Assembly (NCBI RefSeq): GCF_900114435.1
Contig: NZ_FOZK01000004.1
Span: forward strand, 62,001 to 126,000
Direction: 5' to 3'
DNA from: Halomicrobium zhouii
GTDB lineage: Archaea > Halobacteriota > Halobacteria > Halobacteriales > Haloarculaceae
DNA length: 64,000 nt
Part shown: positions 53,991-63,258 of the stretch, one piece after another
Position numbering within the stretch: position 1 is the stretch's first letter
Layout: each line of letters begins with the position of its first letter
Notes under the pieces: generated by a model
The model's database searches: none
What the model was told of the DNA's origin: nothing
The model's input: only the letters and a program-made list of their open reading frames with translations
Position numbers and translations under genes: made by a program

Positions 53991-54356
53991 TTACGGGGCC
54001 AGCGCGTCGAGTTCCCGTGCCTGGAGGCGTTCGTCCTCCTCGACGACCTCCCGTAACACCGCCGGATCGAAGGCGAGTTCGTAGGCGGGTCGGCCCATTC
54101 CCACCGCCGATTTCTCACTCAGTTCGACAGTAGTCAAGAGTCCGCGGTCCGCCAGCGACCGGCAACAGCGGACGACGTCGGCCTCGCTGCACCGACTGCC
54201 GACGACGTCGTCGAAGGTTTCCAGCCGGCCACGACACTGCCCGACGAGTGTGGGTGCCTGGACGGGCGTCCGACCGCTGTCGGCGAGCGTGGCGAACTCG
54301 TCCAGGACGATTCGTTCCAGCACCGACGTCGATCGGATGGCAGACTGGTCGGTCAT
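53991..54356 (-). CDS. Winged-helix regulator
   Basis: 121 residues from ATG 54356 (MTDQSAIRSTSVLERIVLDE). LETFDDVVGSRCSEADVVRC, CRSLADRGLLTTVELSEKSA and MGRPAYELAFDPAVL give a winged HTH with a wing-like beta hairpin. Located between the P-type ATPase and the YqcI gene in the stress region, so it may govern this island. Regulon unknown. Confidence 0.65.
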   Translation of the reverse strand: MTDQSAIRSTSVLERIVLDEFATLADSGRTPVQAPTLVGQCRGRLETFDDVVGSRCSEADVVRCCRSLADRGLLTTVELSEKSAVGMGRPAYELAFDPAVLREVVEEDERLQARELDALAP

Positions 54357-54513
54357 GCCTGAACGTACGCCCGGCAGACAGCAACCTCTTTCGCCGATTG
54401 TCGCCCGCCGGGAATCCGCCTCGCAGTTTTTGTCCCGGCGTCCGTACCGGACGCTCGATGGAACGTCGTCGACAACGACGGATAGAAACCGACCGAACGG
54501 GACGTGAGACACG

Positions 54514-55359
54514 ATGACGGAGAGCATCGTCGGTGGTCTCCAGGACCAGGCGACCGTCGAACAGCGCGTCGAGAGCGGTGCGGCGCCCGACTGGGTCGCC
54601 GCCCACTGGCACTCGTTTCGCGAGCGGCTCGTGGGCGACCACGACGGGGCGCCGTTCCCGTGTTTCTTCGGGGCCGAGTCGGTCGCCAACGGCGACCCGC
54701 TGTACACGGCCGTGCCGTCGATGACCAGTCGCGACGCGCTGCTCGACCTGGGCCGGACGCTCCTGGAGTACCTCGACACGTACGAGGACCACAGCGACCG
54801 CGCGTCGCTGGTCGCCTTCTTCAGACCGCCCGAACGCGACCGAACCGAGCGGGAGTATCACGAGGGACTCTGGCACATCCTCCAGTTCCTGCACGTGCAC
54901 GACCCCGAGCCGTGGCCCGCGGACATCCCGACCGACCCGGACGACCCGTACTGGGAGTTCTCCTTCGGCGGCGAACCGATGTTTCCGACCTGTCGCGCGC
55001 CGTTCTACGACCAGCGGCTGAGCCGGCACTGCCCCGTTGGCCTGGAAGTCACGTTCCAGCCCCGGGCCCTGTTCGAGTCCCTGGACGTGACGGGGGACAC
55101 GGAGTGGGGACAGCAGGCCAGGGACATCATCCAGGACCGCCTCGAGGAGTACGACGGCGTCTGTCCCCACGCCGACCTGGGCGACTGGGGCATCGAGGGT
55201 GACCGGGAATGGCGCCAGTACATGCTGTCGAGCGACGACGCGCAGGCGCCGGACCGCTGTCCGATCAAGGTCACGCGCGAGCATCCGAAGGCGACGGATC
55301 TGTGCACGGAGGAGACAGCGTCGAACGCCGACCCGTCGTCACCGGGGGCGGCTCGATGA
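54514..55359 (+). CDS. YqcI/YcgG family protein
   Basis: 281 residues. [59 protein letters not shown] and [20 protein letters not shown] are characteristic of YqcI/YcgG proteins, which bear conserved His/Cys (WHILQ, CxxP) and whose chemistry is unclear (some are haem or oxygen linked). The start ATG 54514 follows a basic spacer. The stop overlaps the next gene in ATGA. Confidence 0.8.
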   Translation: MTESIVGGLQDQATVEQRVESGAAPDWVAAHWHSFRERLVGDHDGAPFPCFFGAESVANGDPLYTAVPSMTSRDALLDLGRTLLEYLDTYEDHSDRASLVAFFRPPERDRTEREYHEGLWHILQFLHVHDPEPWPADIPTDPDDPYWEFSFGGEPMFPTCRAPFYDQRLSRHCPVGLEVTFQPRALFESLDVTGDTEWGQQARDIIQDRLEEYDGVCPHADLGDWGIEGDREWRQYMLSSDDAQAPDRCPIKVTREHPKATDLCTEETASNADPSSPGAAR

Positions 55360-55931
55360 CCGTGGACCTGCCCGCCGACCCGGTGCTCGTCCTCGTCGAC
55401 TTCCAGCGGGGATTCGACGACCCGCAGTGGGGGACCCGCAACAACCCGGACGCCGAAGCCGAAGCGGAGCGATTGCTCTCGGTCTGGCGGGAACGGGACC
55501 TCCCGGTCGTCCACGTCCGACACGACTCCACGGAGGCGTCGTCGCCGCTCCGGCGGGGGACGCCCGGATTCGCCGCCAAAGAGGGTCTCGAACCGCACGA
55601 CGGCGAGGCGGAGTTCGTCAAGCGAGTCAACGGCGCGTTCGTCGACACCGACCTGGAGCCCTGGCTTCGTGACCGGGGATACGACACCCTCGTCGTCTGC
55701 GGACTGACGACCGACCACTGCGTCTCGACGACGACGCGAATGGCCGAGAATCTCGGGTTCGACGTCCGGCTGGTCCGGGACGCCACCGGGACGTTCGACC
55801 GGACGCTCGACGGCGAGTCGTTCGACCCCGAGACCGTCCACCGAATCGCCCTCGCGCACCTGAAGGGGGAGTTCGCGACCGTCGTCCGCAGCGAGGAGAT
55901 AGTCGACGCGATACGGTCTCCGGAGGAGTGA
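55356..55931 (+). CDS. Isochorismatase/nicotinamidase-like hydrolase
   Basis: 191 residues from ATG 55356. Catalytic triad: Asp in [10 protein letters not shown], Lys in [13 protein letters not shown], Cys in [14 protein letters not shown]. Nicotinamidase-like folds hydrolyse amides such as nicotinamide or isochorismate. Substrate not determined. Translationally coupled to the YqcI gene, so both may act in one process. Confidence 0.88.
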   Translation: MTVDLPADPVLVLVDFQRGFDDPQWGTRNNPDAEAEAERLLSVWRERDLPVVHVRHDSTEASSPLRRGTPGFAAKEGLEPHDGEAEFVKRVNGAFVDTDLEPWLRDRGYDTLVVCGLTTDHCVSTTTRMAENLGFDVRLVRDATGTFDRTLDGESFDPETVHRIALAHLKGEFATVVRSEEIVDAIRSPEE

Positions 55932-55946
55932 CACCCGCCGAACCGT

Positions 55947-56396
55947 TCAGTCCTCGGCTTTGACCGCTCTTCTCCCCGTCAGTTTGTCCGGAACGAGACG
56001 GAACTGCCGGAAAATCACGTCGTCGGACGAACTCTCGAAGATATCGACCAGTGGGATGTCCACGCCCCACCGTTCCGCCATCGCAGCCGAGTCGGACGGC
56101 ACGTCCGAGAGGTCTTCCAGTTCGCCGGTCGCGACGACACTTCGCCATCTGTCCTCCTGCTCGCCGTGTGAGACGAACGAGACGGGACTGTCGAGCAGCC
56201 CTCTCTTTTGCCTGCTCGACGGCTCCACGAGTCGGAAGTGAAAGTGCCCCGACTCGGCGTCGTATCCGTACGAGACCGGTCGCGAGTACGGCGGACCCCC
56301 GTCGCGCGCCGAGAAGGAGAGGACACCGGTCCCGCCGTTCCCGAGAAAGTCGTGTATCTCTTCGTCGGTCATCTGTAGCCACCGGAGTTCGTTCAT
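55947..56396 (-). CDS. Pyridoxamine 5'-phosphate oxidase-like flavin protein
   Basis: 149 residues. LGNGGTGVLSFSARDGGPPY, SRPVSYGYDAESGHFHFRLV and VSFVSHGEQEDRWRSVVATG form the FMN-binding split barrel of PPOX-like proteins (often F420/haem or FMN binding). A paralog is at 62,745-63,191. Likely redox or haem-related stress function; cofactor not known. Confidence 0.8.
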   Translation of the reverse strand: MNELRWLQMTDEEIHDFLGNGGTGVLSFSARDGGPPYSRPVSYGYDAESGHFHFRLVEPSSRQKRGLLDSPVSFVSHGEQEDRWRSVVATGELEDLSDVPSDSAAMAERWGVDIPLVDIFESSSDDVIFRQFRLVPDKLTGRRAVKAED

Positions 56397-56430
56397 TGGT
56401 ATACGTGTCGAGTGTGTCCGCTCCCCGTCA

Positions 56431-56892
56431 TCACTCGTTCCCGGGCTGTGGCCCGCCGCCGGCCTGGGCTTCCTGGGCCTCGCCCCAGCCGCCGGCGTCG
56501 ACGACTTCGAACAGTTTTCCCCAGTTCTCGTCGTCCTCGTCCTCGGGTAACTGGTCGCGGAGCTGTTGCAGGTCAGACGGCGGGACGACGGAAGCCACGA
56601 GGTCCACGATGACCTGGGCGTGGTAGGCAGCCTCGGACCGGTCGATTCCCTCGACGTCGGCGACCCGTTCGACGAACGTCGACCAGTCGAAGCGCTGGCC
56701 GTGGTCGGGGACCGCGCCGGTCGCGTACCACTTGATCTCCATGGGGAGCGACGCGGCCAGATCCTCCGCGTTTCCCTCGGGGATGCGCCGGCCCAGATTC
56801 GACAGCGTCGCCCGGATCGCCCGTACCGCTTCGCCGGTCTCTGCGAGTTCGAGTCGGTGCTGTACCTGCCCTGTGAATTCGTCGAAGTTCAT
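56431..56892 (-). CDS. DUF2267 family protein
   Basis: 153 residues from ATG 56892. NFDEFTGQVQHRLELAETGE, AIRATLSNLGRRIPEGNAED and LAASLPMEIKWYATG fit DUF2267, a helical family found in stress contexts. Tail is Gly/Gln rich. Function unknown. Confidence 0.75.
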   Translation of the reverse strand: MNFDEFTGQVQHRLELAETGEAVRAIRATLSNLGRRIPEGNAEDLAASLPMEIKWYATGAVPDHGQRFDWSTFVERVADVEGIDRSEAAYHAQVIVDLVASVVPPSDLQQLRDQLPEDEDDENWGKLFEVVDAGGWGEAQEAQAGGGPQPGNE

Positions 56893-57027
56893 GCCGGTTC
56901 TGACTTCGCATCGCGAGAATGTCAATCAACTTGCCAGTTCCCAACGGCCGAGAATCGCTGCCGCGCCCGACTGGTCAGAAGCGCAGGCCGATTTATCCGG
57001 CGATGGTACCTACACGGAGATACGACC

Positions 57028-57924
57028 ATGATCGACACCGTTCTCGTCCCGACGGACGGCAGCGAGCACGCGGTTCGCGCCGCCGAGCACGGCGTCGCCA
57101 TCGCCGAGGCGTTCGACGCGACGCTGCACGTGCTGACCGTCGTCGACGTCCGCGCTGCGGCCGGCCCGTTCGACGCCGGCGGCCTCCGGGAGGAGTTCCT
57201 CGAGCACCTCGAAGCCGACGCCGAGGACAGTATCGACGCCGTCGAGGCAGCTGTCGACCCGTCCCAGGGGCTCCAGACCACCGTCCGCGAGGGCGACCCC
57301 GTCGACGAGATTCTCGACTACGCTGCCGACCACGGAATCGACCTGATCGCGATGGGGACCCACGGCCGGACCGGCGTGGAACGGTACGTGATGGGGAGCG
57401 TGACCGAACAGGTCGTCCGGCGGGCGGGCGTACCGGTCCTCACCGTCCGGGCGACCGAATCGAGTCGGCACGCCGGCGCGTACGACGAGGTGATGATCCC
57501 CACCGACGGCAGCGAGTCCGCCGACGCCGCGGTCGACCCCGCGCTCGAACTCGCGGCGCGGTTCGACGCCCGCGTCCACGCGGTCCACGTCCTGAACGTC
57601 GGGGACGCCGACGTCGGCGTCGAACACGCGAACTCGGCCGCGTTGCTCGCCCGTCTCAGGGATCACGGGGAGAGTGCGGTCGAAGCGGTCGCGAACCGGG
57701 CCCGGGAAGCGGGCGTGGACGTCGTCACGAACGTCGACGGCGGCTATCCGGCGTCCGGTATCCTCGACTACGCCGACGAGAACGACGTCGACTGCATCGC
57801 CATGGGGACGGCGGGTCGCACCGGGCTCAACCGGTTCCTCCTCGGGAGCACCACCGAGCGGGTCGTCAGGCACGCGAACGTCCCCGTCCTGGCAGTCAAC
57901 GCCCGCGACGACGGCGAGAACTGA
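57028..57924 (+). CDS. Tandem universal stress protein
   Basis: 298 residues, two UspA domains. Both start VPTDGSEHAV and IPTDGSESAD, and both keep the ATP loop: GTHGRTGVERYVMGSVTEQ and GTAGRTGLNRFLLGSTTE. Each would bind ATP; the tandem form works as one folded unit. Binds ATP and tunes stress responses in other organisms. TATA-like atttatcc at about 56,991 lies 35 bases upstream. Confidence 0.93.
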   Translation: MIDTVLVPTDGSEHAVRAAEHGVAIAEAFDATLHVLTVVDVRAAAGPFDAGGLREEFLEHLEADAEDSIDAVEAAVDPSQGLQTTVREGDPVDEILDYAADHGIDLIAMGTHGRTGVERYVMGSVTEQVVRRAGVPVLTVRATESSRHAGAYDEVMIPTDGSESADAAVDPALELAARFDARVHAVHVLNVGDADVGVEHANSAALLARLRDHGESAVEAVANRAREAGVDVVTNVDGGYPASGILDYADENDVDCIAMGTAGRTGLNRFLLGSTTERVVRHANVPVLAVNARDDGEN

Positions 57925-57951
57925 CCGCGTCGACGCTGGCGGGTGCACGCG

Positions 57952-58656
57952 TCACTCGCGTCGGACCGAACTCCGTTCGACGTACACGGCCATCGCCAGC
58001 GACCCGAGAAGGATCACGACGCCGCTCGCGACCAGCACCCACGTCGTCGCGCGCACCGACTGGGCGGCGATCGGGACGAAGGCGCGCACGTCGAAGCCGA
58101 CGACCAGGAGCGCGCCCACGACGTCGAAGACGAGGTCGAGCGCCGTGTCGCGCCGGCCGTAGTGCACCAGGACCGGTTCGACGTCGTAGCGCCGCCCGAC
58201 GTCGCGCGCGATCAGTTCGATCAGTTCCCAGAAGACGCCCGCGGCGAGCGTGAGCACGACGGTCAGCACGGCGAGCCCCCCGAACGAGGCGTCGAGGATG
58301 GCCACACGGGGGGCGACGACGATCAGGCCGGCGTAGGCGAGCGCCGCGACGAGCCCCGCAGAGACGGTGTGCGTGACCGAGTCCCACCACTCGATAGTGT
58401 CGTACGGTCCGAGCATCCCGAACGAGTGGATCAGTCCCGCCGCGGCGATCCACAGCGAGAGTTCGGGACCGACGGTGACGGTCCGTCCGGAGAGAAGCGG
58501 CACGACGATCTCCAGGGCCGCGGGAACGAGCGAAGCGGCCAGGGAGACGGTCGCGTTCACGGCAGCGGCGAAGTCCCGTCGTCGGAGCGATTCCAGCAGC
58601 AGGAGGACGATTCCGGCCTGGAACACGACGGTGCCGGCCGTCACGAGTTGCGCCAT
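57952..58656 (-). CDS. DUF2238-like polytopic membrane protein
   Basis: 234 residues with about six membrane helices. The block IHSFGMLGPYDTIEWWDSVT and HTVSAGLVAALAYAG carries conserved His and Trp-Trp-Asp as in the DUF2238/YjdF group, and FWELIELIARDVG contains acidic residues in a helix. Role unknown. Confidence 0.7.
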   Translation of the reverse strand: MAQLVTAGTVVFQAGIVLLLLESLRRRDFAAAVNATVSLAASLVPAALEIVVPLLSGRTVTVGPELSLWIAAAGLIHSFGMLGPYDTIEWWDSVTHTVSAGLVAALAYAGLIVVAPRVAILDASFGGLAVLTVVLTLAAGVFWELIELIARDVGRRYDVEPVLVHYGRRDTALDLVFDVVGALLVVGFDVRAFVPIAAQSVRATTWVLVASGVVILLGSLAMAVYVERSSVRRE

Positions 58657-58715
58657 CAGTTCGTGCTCTCCTGGCAGTGGCTGCCAGGTAGTCGTTTCCG
58701 TTCGTCGCTACTGCG

Positions 58716-58889
58716 TCGGTTCACTGGCGTTTGGGCCTTCGATGTGTGCCGAAACGATGCGTTCGATGGGTGCCGGAACGGGACGCTGTCGGGGTGTCGC
58801 GTCAACGCACCCCGTCAGCACATCGACGACGCGTCAGCACGTCGCTGGCGCGTTAGCGCTTCGGCAGTGCGTCAGCACTTCGGCGGTGC
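58716..58889. repeat. Degenerate tandem repeats in non-coding DNA
   Basis: Units of about 24 bases such as TTCGATGTGTGCCGAAACGA and TTCGATGGGTGCCGGAACGG, followed by 19-base units GCGTCAGCACGTCGCTGGC, GCGTTAGCGCTTCGGCAGT, GCGTCAGCACTTCGGCGGT. Lies between two minus-strand genes (58,657-58,890), and could be a transcription-end or regulatory region. Confidence 0.4.
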
Positions 58890-58890
58890 A

Positions 58891-60108
58891 TCACTCCTGG
58901 AGCATCCAGCCGAAGCGCTTCTCCCAGAACTCCTCGTCCGGGTGCTTCTTGGTGCGACCGTAGGTCTTCTCCTCACGGATCTGGCGCTCGAGGACGTCAC
59001 GTGCCTCCTTGATGGCCTGACTCGCGCCGTATCCCTCCCCGGACGCGACGTACAGTCCCCGGTCGGTGTGCAGTCGGATCCGGGCGAGCAGGAGCGGCGT
59101 CCCGCGCTGTTTCTCGTCGTGCTCGTGGAGGTGGAGCTTCGTCTCCAGGACGTTCATCTCCCGGTCCTTCGCGTCGAGACCGTCGACCATCGACACGATC
59201 TCGTCGTAGCTCATGTCGTCGACGAGGTCGGCGCCGTACACCTGGACGCCGCGGTTGCCCTCGGCCTCCCAGGTGAGCGCGTCCAGGACGTCCGTCTTCG
59301 TGACGATGGCGAAGGGGCGTCCGTCGTCCGTGACGACCAGCGACGAGCCGCCGACGTCGAACATCTCGTCGACGGCCACGTCGAGCGTCGCGTCCGGGCG
59401 GATCGAGCGGACCGGCGACACCATGACGTCCCTGACCGGGAGGTCCAGCAGGCGGGCGAGTTCCCCCTCGCGCGCGCCGAACCCGCCGCCCCGGGTGCGC
59501 CCGGAGCTCGCGGAGACGTCGCCACCGAACGAATCGGTCCCCCCGGCACTCCCACCCTGGCTCCGGTCCGTCGACCGGACCGTGACGTCGGTGACGTCGT
59601 AGAGGCTCAGGATACCGACCGCGTCGTCGTCCTCGACGACCGGGAGGTGGGTGATGTGGTTCTCCCTGAAGACGTGGAGGGCCTCCCCCACGGTCGACGC
59701 CGGTTCGACCGTGACGAGGTCGGTCGTACAGGCCTCCTCGACCGTCGCCGCGTCGAGGAAGGGCCTGACTTTCCGGAGGATGGCGTCCACCGTGACGACG
59801 CCGACCAACTCGCGGCCCTCGAAGACGGGCAGGAGTTGCGAGTCGCTGTCGATCATGAGCCGCGCGACCTTGCGGACGTCTTCACCGGGGTCGAGCCGGG
59901 GGACGTGCCAGACCAGCGATCCGAGCTTCTCGTCGGGCGGGTGGTGCGACGTCGCGAGCTGTCGCCTGGTGACGACGCCCTCGAACTCGTCGCCGTGGAC
60001 CACGACGCCCCTGACGGCGGGGTCCTCGAACGTCCCCGTGAGCTTCGAGACGGGCGTCTCCGGGCTGAACTCGGCGTACTCTTCCGAGATGATGTCGGTG
60101 ATGTCCAT
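58891..60108 (-). CDS. Four-CBS protein with ribosome-hibernation-like tail
   Basis: 405 residues from ATG 60108 (MDITDIISEEYAEFSPETPV). Four CBS motifs: FEDPAVRGVVVHGDEFEGVV, SDSQLLPVFEGRELVGVVTV, NHITHLPVVEDDDAVGILSL and GGSSLVVTDDGRPFAIVTKT. The C-terminal 80 residues (MNVLETKLHLHEHDEKQRGT, LLARIRLHTDRGLYVASGEG, YGASQAIKEARDVLERQIRE) resemble S30AE/HPF ribosome-hibernation factors. CBS pairs bind adenine nucleotides; the fusion could couple energy state to translation or ribosome storage. Function inferred. Confidence 0.85.
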   Translation of the reverse strand: MDITDIISEEYAEFSPETPVSKLTGTFEDPAVRGVVVHGDEFEGVVTRRQLATSHHPPDEKLGSLVWHVPRLDPGEDVRKVARLMIDSDSQLLPVFEGRELVGVVTVDAILRKVRPFLDAATVEEACTTDLVTVEPASTVGEALHVFRENHITHLPVVEDDDAVGILSLYDVTDVTVRSTDRSQGGSAGGTDSFGGDVSASSGRTRGGGFGAREGELARLLDLPVRDVMVSPVRSIRPDATLDVAVDEMFDVGGSSLVVTDDGRPFAIVTKTDVLDALTWEAEGNRGVQVYGADLVDDMSYDEIVSMVDGLDAKDREMNVLETKLHLHEHDEKQRGTPLLLARIRLHTDRGLYVASGEGYGASQAIKEARDVLERQIREEKTYGRTKKHPDEEFWEKRFGWMLQE

Positions 60109-60305
60109 GGGTTTGAGAGCCGGGTGGCCACGCTTCGGCACCGCGGAACTGCGCAGCCGACGTATCAGCGTTGGTCGTCGAATCCCAAGTACTCACGGTC
60201 CGTTCTCAGGCTGTGGAAACCGACCCCCGTTCTCTCGGCCCGGGAGCCGTGGGTCGGGACAGACCGCCGGAGAGATTCGCCGGAAAGCCACGGTTCGTTG
60301 ATATA

Positions 60306-60319
60306 GTTGGAAGTCCAAC
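60306..60319. promoter_or_regulatory. Inverted repeat just after the TATA of a Usp gene
   Basis: GTTGGA-AG-TCCAAC, right after TATA-like atatag (60,301-60,306), and 9 bases before ATG 60328. Sits where a repressor would stop TBP/TFB or RNA polymerase. Confidence 0.45.
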
Positions 60320-60327
60320 ACTTCTGC

Positions 60328-60747
60328 ATGTACGATACTATACTGGTAGCCACGGACGGCAGTGGGTCCGCGAACCGTGCAGTCACCCACGCGCTCGAAC
60401 AGGCCGAACAGCACGGCGCGACACTGCACGCGATCTACGTCGTCGACACCGACCGCTACGCCGAGCCCGGGCTGAGTAGCATCGAACTGGAGACGGCCGA
60501 CGTCGAAGACTGGGGGCACGAACAGCTCAACGAGGTCGCGGAGCGGGGCGATTCCCTCGGTATCGACGTCGTCACCCGGTGTTGCCACGGGAAGCCGAAC
60601 GTGGAGATCATCGGCTACGCGGACGAGATAGACGCCGACCTCGTCGTGGTCGGCTACCAGGGCCACTCCCACACGAAGACCGACCTGATCGGGAGCGTCA
60701 CCGACCGGGTCGTCCAGAACGCGGGTCGACCGGTGCAGGTCGTCTGA
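60328..60747 (+). CDS. Universal stress protein (single domain)
   Basis: 139 residues. MYDTILVATDGSGSANRAVT opens the fold; the ATP loop is VVVGYQGHSHTKTDLIGSVT with G-x2-G changed to GYQGH, so ATP binding may be altered. Leaderless start 27 bases after a TATA-like box. The conserved C terminus NAGRPVQVV is intact. Confidence 0.9.
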   Translation: MYDTILVATDGSGSANRAVTHALEQAEQHGATLHAIYVVDTDRYAEPGLSSIELETADVEDWGHEQLNEVAERGDSLGIDVVTRCCHGKPNVEIIGYADEIDADLVVVGYQGHSHTKTDLIGSVTDRVVQNAGRPVQVV

Positions 60748-60831
60748 CGGCCGATTCTGCCCCGGAGACCGCGACGGCCGCGGCGGTCCCGGTGACCGCG
60801 GCGGCCGCGGCGGCGCCGTTCGCGACGGGAG

Positions 60832-61692
60832 TCAGTCGCCCTCTCGTTCCCGGATCGAGAGAACGGGAACGTCCGAAAGCCGGACGACCCGTTCGGTGAC
60901 GCTGCCGAGGAGATAGCGGTCGAGCCCCGTCCGGCCGTGGGTTCCCATCACGACGCAGTCCACGTCGGATTCCTCGGCGTACTCCGCGATCGCCCGGTAG
61001 GGGATGCCGCTGAGTACTGCCCCCTCGATCGCCGTCACGTCGGCGGCCTTCGCACGGGTGCGAACGTCGTCGAGGGCCTGCTCCCCGATCTCCTCGAGCG
61101 CGTCCAGTACCATCGCGACGTTGGCCCCGCCCCAGACGGCACCGCTGTCGACGACGTTGATAACGTGCAGGGTCGCGCCCGTCGACCGCGCCAGGTCGAT
61201 CGCGTGGTCCGCCGCGGCGGCGGCACAGGAACTGCCGTCCGTCGGGACGAGGACGTCGTCGAACGCCGGGTCGACGACCGTGTCCTCGTGGACGGTCATC
61301 ACTGGGATCGACGACTGGCGCAGCGTCAGCTCCGCGACGCTTCCCAGGACGAAGCGGTCGAGCCCGGTCCGGCCGTGGGTCCCCATCGCGATCAGGTCGA
61401 TCTCGTGGTCCGTGGCGTACTGGAGGATCGCCTGGTGGACGGTCTCGCGTTTCTGGTGAGTCGCCGTCCGCGTTTCGACGCCGGCGTCGGCCGCCATCTC
61501 CGCGACGGTCGCGGTCGCCTCGTCGCCGTCCGTCGGTGGGGCGCCGCCGGCACCGACTGGCCGCTCGGTGGGTTCGCGAACGTGGAGCACGTGGAGTTCG
61601 GCGTCGAACCGGCGTGCGAGCGCGACTGCGGTCTCTCCCGCAGCGTCCGCGACGGTGCTGCCGTCCGTTGGAACGAGCAGTCGGTCGTACAT
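60832..61692 (-). CDS. Tandem universal stress protein
   Basis: 286 residues from ATG 61692 (MYDRLLVPTDGSTVADAAGE). Two UspA domains with intact ATP loops GTHGRTGLDRFVLGSVAE and GTHGRTGLDRYLLGSVTE. Closely related to the Usp at 57,028. Divergent from DUF211. Confidence 0.93.
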   Translation of the reverse strand: MYDRLLVPTDGSTVADAAGETAVALARRFDAELHVLHVREPTERPVGAGGAPPTDGDEATATVAEMAADAGVETRTATHQKRETVHQAILQYATDHEIDLIAMGTHGRTGLDRFVLGSVAELTLRQSSIPVMTVHEDTVVDPAFDDVLVPTDGSSCAAAAADHAIDLARSTGATLHVINVVDSGAVWGGANVAMVLDALEEIGEQALDDVRTRAKAADVTAIEGAVLSGIPYRAIAEYAEESDVDCVVMGTHGRTGLDRYLLGSVTERVVRLSDVPVLSIREREGD

Positions 61693-61850
61693 GACTATCC
61701 TGGTCGTGGCAACGAGTCCCAATGTTGTAAACCCGGGTGCCAGCCCCGGGTGACAGCTCTCGATTGCGCGCGCCCGGATCAGCACTCGTCGTCCCAGTTC
61801 GGGCACAGATCCCGGGGACAGTTTAGTGGGAGACGGGCGAACGTTCCCGT

Positions 61851-62141
61851 ATGGCACCCGTTCGCCGCCTCGTCGTCGACGTGCTGAAGCCCCACGACCC
61901 GTCGCTGGTCGCGTTCACCGAGCAGGTCAGCGAGACGGACAGCGTGGCGGCCGTGACCAGCTCGCTCATCGAACTCGACCAGGAGGTCCAGAACGTGAAA
62001 CTCACCTTCGAGGGAGAATCGCTCGACGTCGACGCCGTCGAGGCGGCCGTCGAGGAACTGGGCGGCACCGTCCACTCCGTCGACCAGGTCGCCTGCGGCG
62101 AGCACGTCGTCCGGGATCACCCGACGCTGCAGGACCACTGA
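61851..62141 (+). CDS. DUF211 family protein
   Basis: 96 residues. LVVDVLKPHDPSLVAFTEQV, VTSSLIELDQEVQNVKLTFE and LDVDAVEAAVEELGGTVHSV match DUF211, an archaeal ferredoxin-like fold family with conserved DVLKPH and VKLTxEG. Coupled by position with the VIT-like gene 5 bases later. Confidence 0.88.
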   Translation: MAPVRRLVVDVLKPHDPSLVAFTEQVSETDSVAAVTSSLIELDQEVQNVKLTFEGESLDVDAVEAAVEELGGTVHSVDQVACGEHVVRDHPTLQDH

Positions 62142-62146
62142 TCCCC

Positions 62147-62728
62147 GTGGCGTCACCGCTCTCGGAGCTCCGTCGGTTGCTCGGCGACGAGGACGTCAGG
62201 TCGATTTCGCGGCGATACTTCGTCTCGAACGGGTTCGACGGGACGCTCACCTGCATCGGCGTCGTCGTCGGCGCCGTCCTCTCGGGCATCCCGGACGGGT
62301 TCACTGTCGTCAAGATCGGCCTCGGCGCGGCGGTCGGTCTGGGGACCTCGGCGGTGTGGAGCGTCTGGGAGATCGAACGCGCCGAGACGCGCGCGGAGAT
62401 ACTGCGCCTCGAACGGGCGATGCTGACCGACCTCGACGACACGCGCGTCCAGCGCGACCAGCAGGGGGCCCGACTCGTCCACGCCACGATGAGCGGGCTC
62501 GGGCCGCTCATCGGCGTCCTCGTCCCGCTGATCCCCTTCCTGTTCGAAGCGACCGTCCTCACGATGGTCGAGGCCGCCCTGATCTCGGTCGCGCTCGGCA
62601 TCTCGATACTCGGCGCTTTCGGCGCCTACATGGGCTCCATCTCCGGCCAGCGCTGGTACGTCGCGGCGGGTCGGATGGCGCTCGCTGGGCTCGTCGTCGC
62701 CGTCATCAACGTCTTCCTCCCCGGATGA
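62147..62728 (+). CDS. VIT/CCC1-like membrane transporter
   Basis: 193 residues with a GTG start at 62147 (encoding VASPLSELRRLLGDEDVRSI). SNGFDGTLTCIGVVVGAVLS and VVKIGLGAAVGLGTSAVW are the first two helices of the VIT1/CCC1 family, with the small-residue pattern and FDG; IISIS-type later helices follow (MVEAALISVALGISILGAFG). VIT/CCC1 proteins move iron or manganese. It is short of one helix, but this form is seen in archaea. Confidence 0.75.
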   Translation: MASPLSELRRLLGDEDVRSISRRYFVSNGFDGTLTCIGVVVGAVLSGIPDGFTVVKIGLGAAVGLGTSAVWSVWEIERAETRAEILRLERAMLTDLDDTRVQRDQQGARLVHATMSGLGPLIGVLVPLIPFLFEATVLTMVEAALISVALGISILGAFGAYMGSISGQRWYVAAGRMALAGLVVAVINVFLPG

Positions 62729-62744
62729 GCACGGAGACGTGACG

Positions 62745-63191
62745 TCAGCTGTCCGTCTTCGATTCGACCCTGGCCGTCAACTCGTCGGGGACGAGTCGGT
62801 AGAAATCGAACTCGACCTCCCGGAGCGGGCGGTGAAACACGTCGACGAAGGGGATGTCGACCCGGTCGAGCCCTGCCAGCGTCTCGGTGGCGATGCCCTC
62901 GTCCTCGACGTCCTCCAGCCGTCCACGCGCGACGACGCTACGCCACCGGCCGTCCTCGTCGGTGGTCACGAACGAGACGGGACGGTGTTCGAGTTCCCCT
63001 TTCGAGCCGTCCGCGCCCGTCGCCAGCCGGAAGTAAAACGTCGTCTCGGTCGCGTCGTAGCCGTACGACACCGGTACGGAGTGTGGCGGGTCGTCTGCCG
63101 CCGACGACAGGGAGATGACGCCGGTGCCGCCGTTCCCGAGGAACTCGTCCCGCGCAGCGTCGTCCATCTCGACGGGGCTGTCAGCGCTCAT
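62745..63191 (-). CDS. Pyridoxamine 5'-phosphate oxidase-like flavin protein, second copy
   Basis: 148 residues. FLGNGGTGVISLSSAADDPP, HSVPVSYGYDATETTFYFRL and VSFVTTDEDGRWRSVVARGR match the paralog at 55,947-56,396 in order, and both lie between Usp genes. The pair suggests duplication inside the island. Confidence 0.8.
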   Translation of the reverse strand: MSADSPVEMDDAARDEFLGNGGTGVISLSSAADDPPHSVPVSYGYDATETTFYFRLATGADGSKGELEHRPVSFVTTDEDGRWRSVVARGRLEDVEDEGIATETLAGLDRVDIPFVDVFHRPLREVEFDFYRLVPDELTARVESKTDS

Positions 63192-63258
63192 GCTAGAGAC
63201 AACGGACAGACAGAGGATAAGTCCGTGGTCGGCCGTCGTCAGTCGGCCGTTGGTCGCG

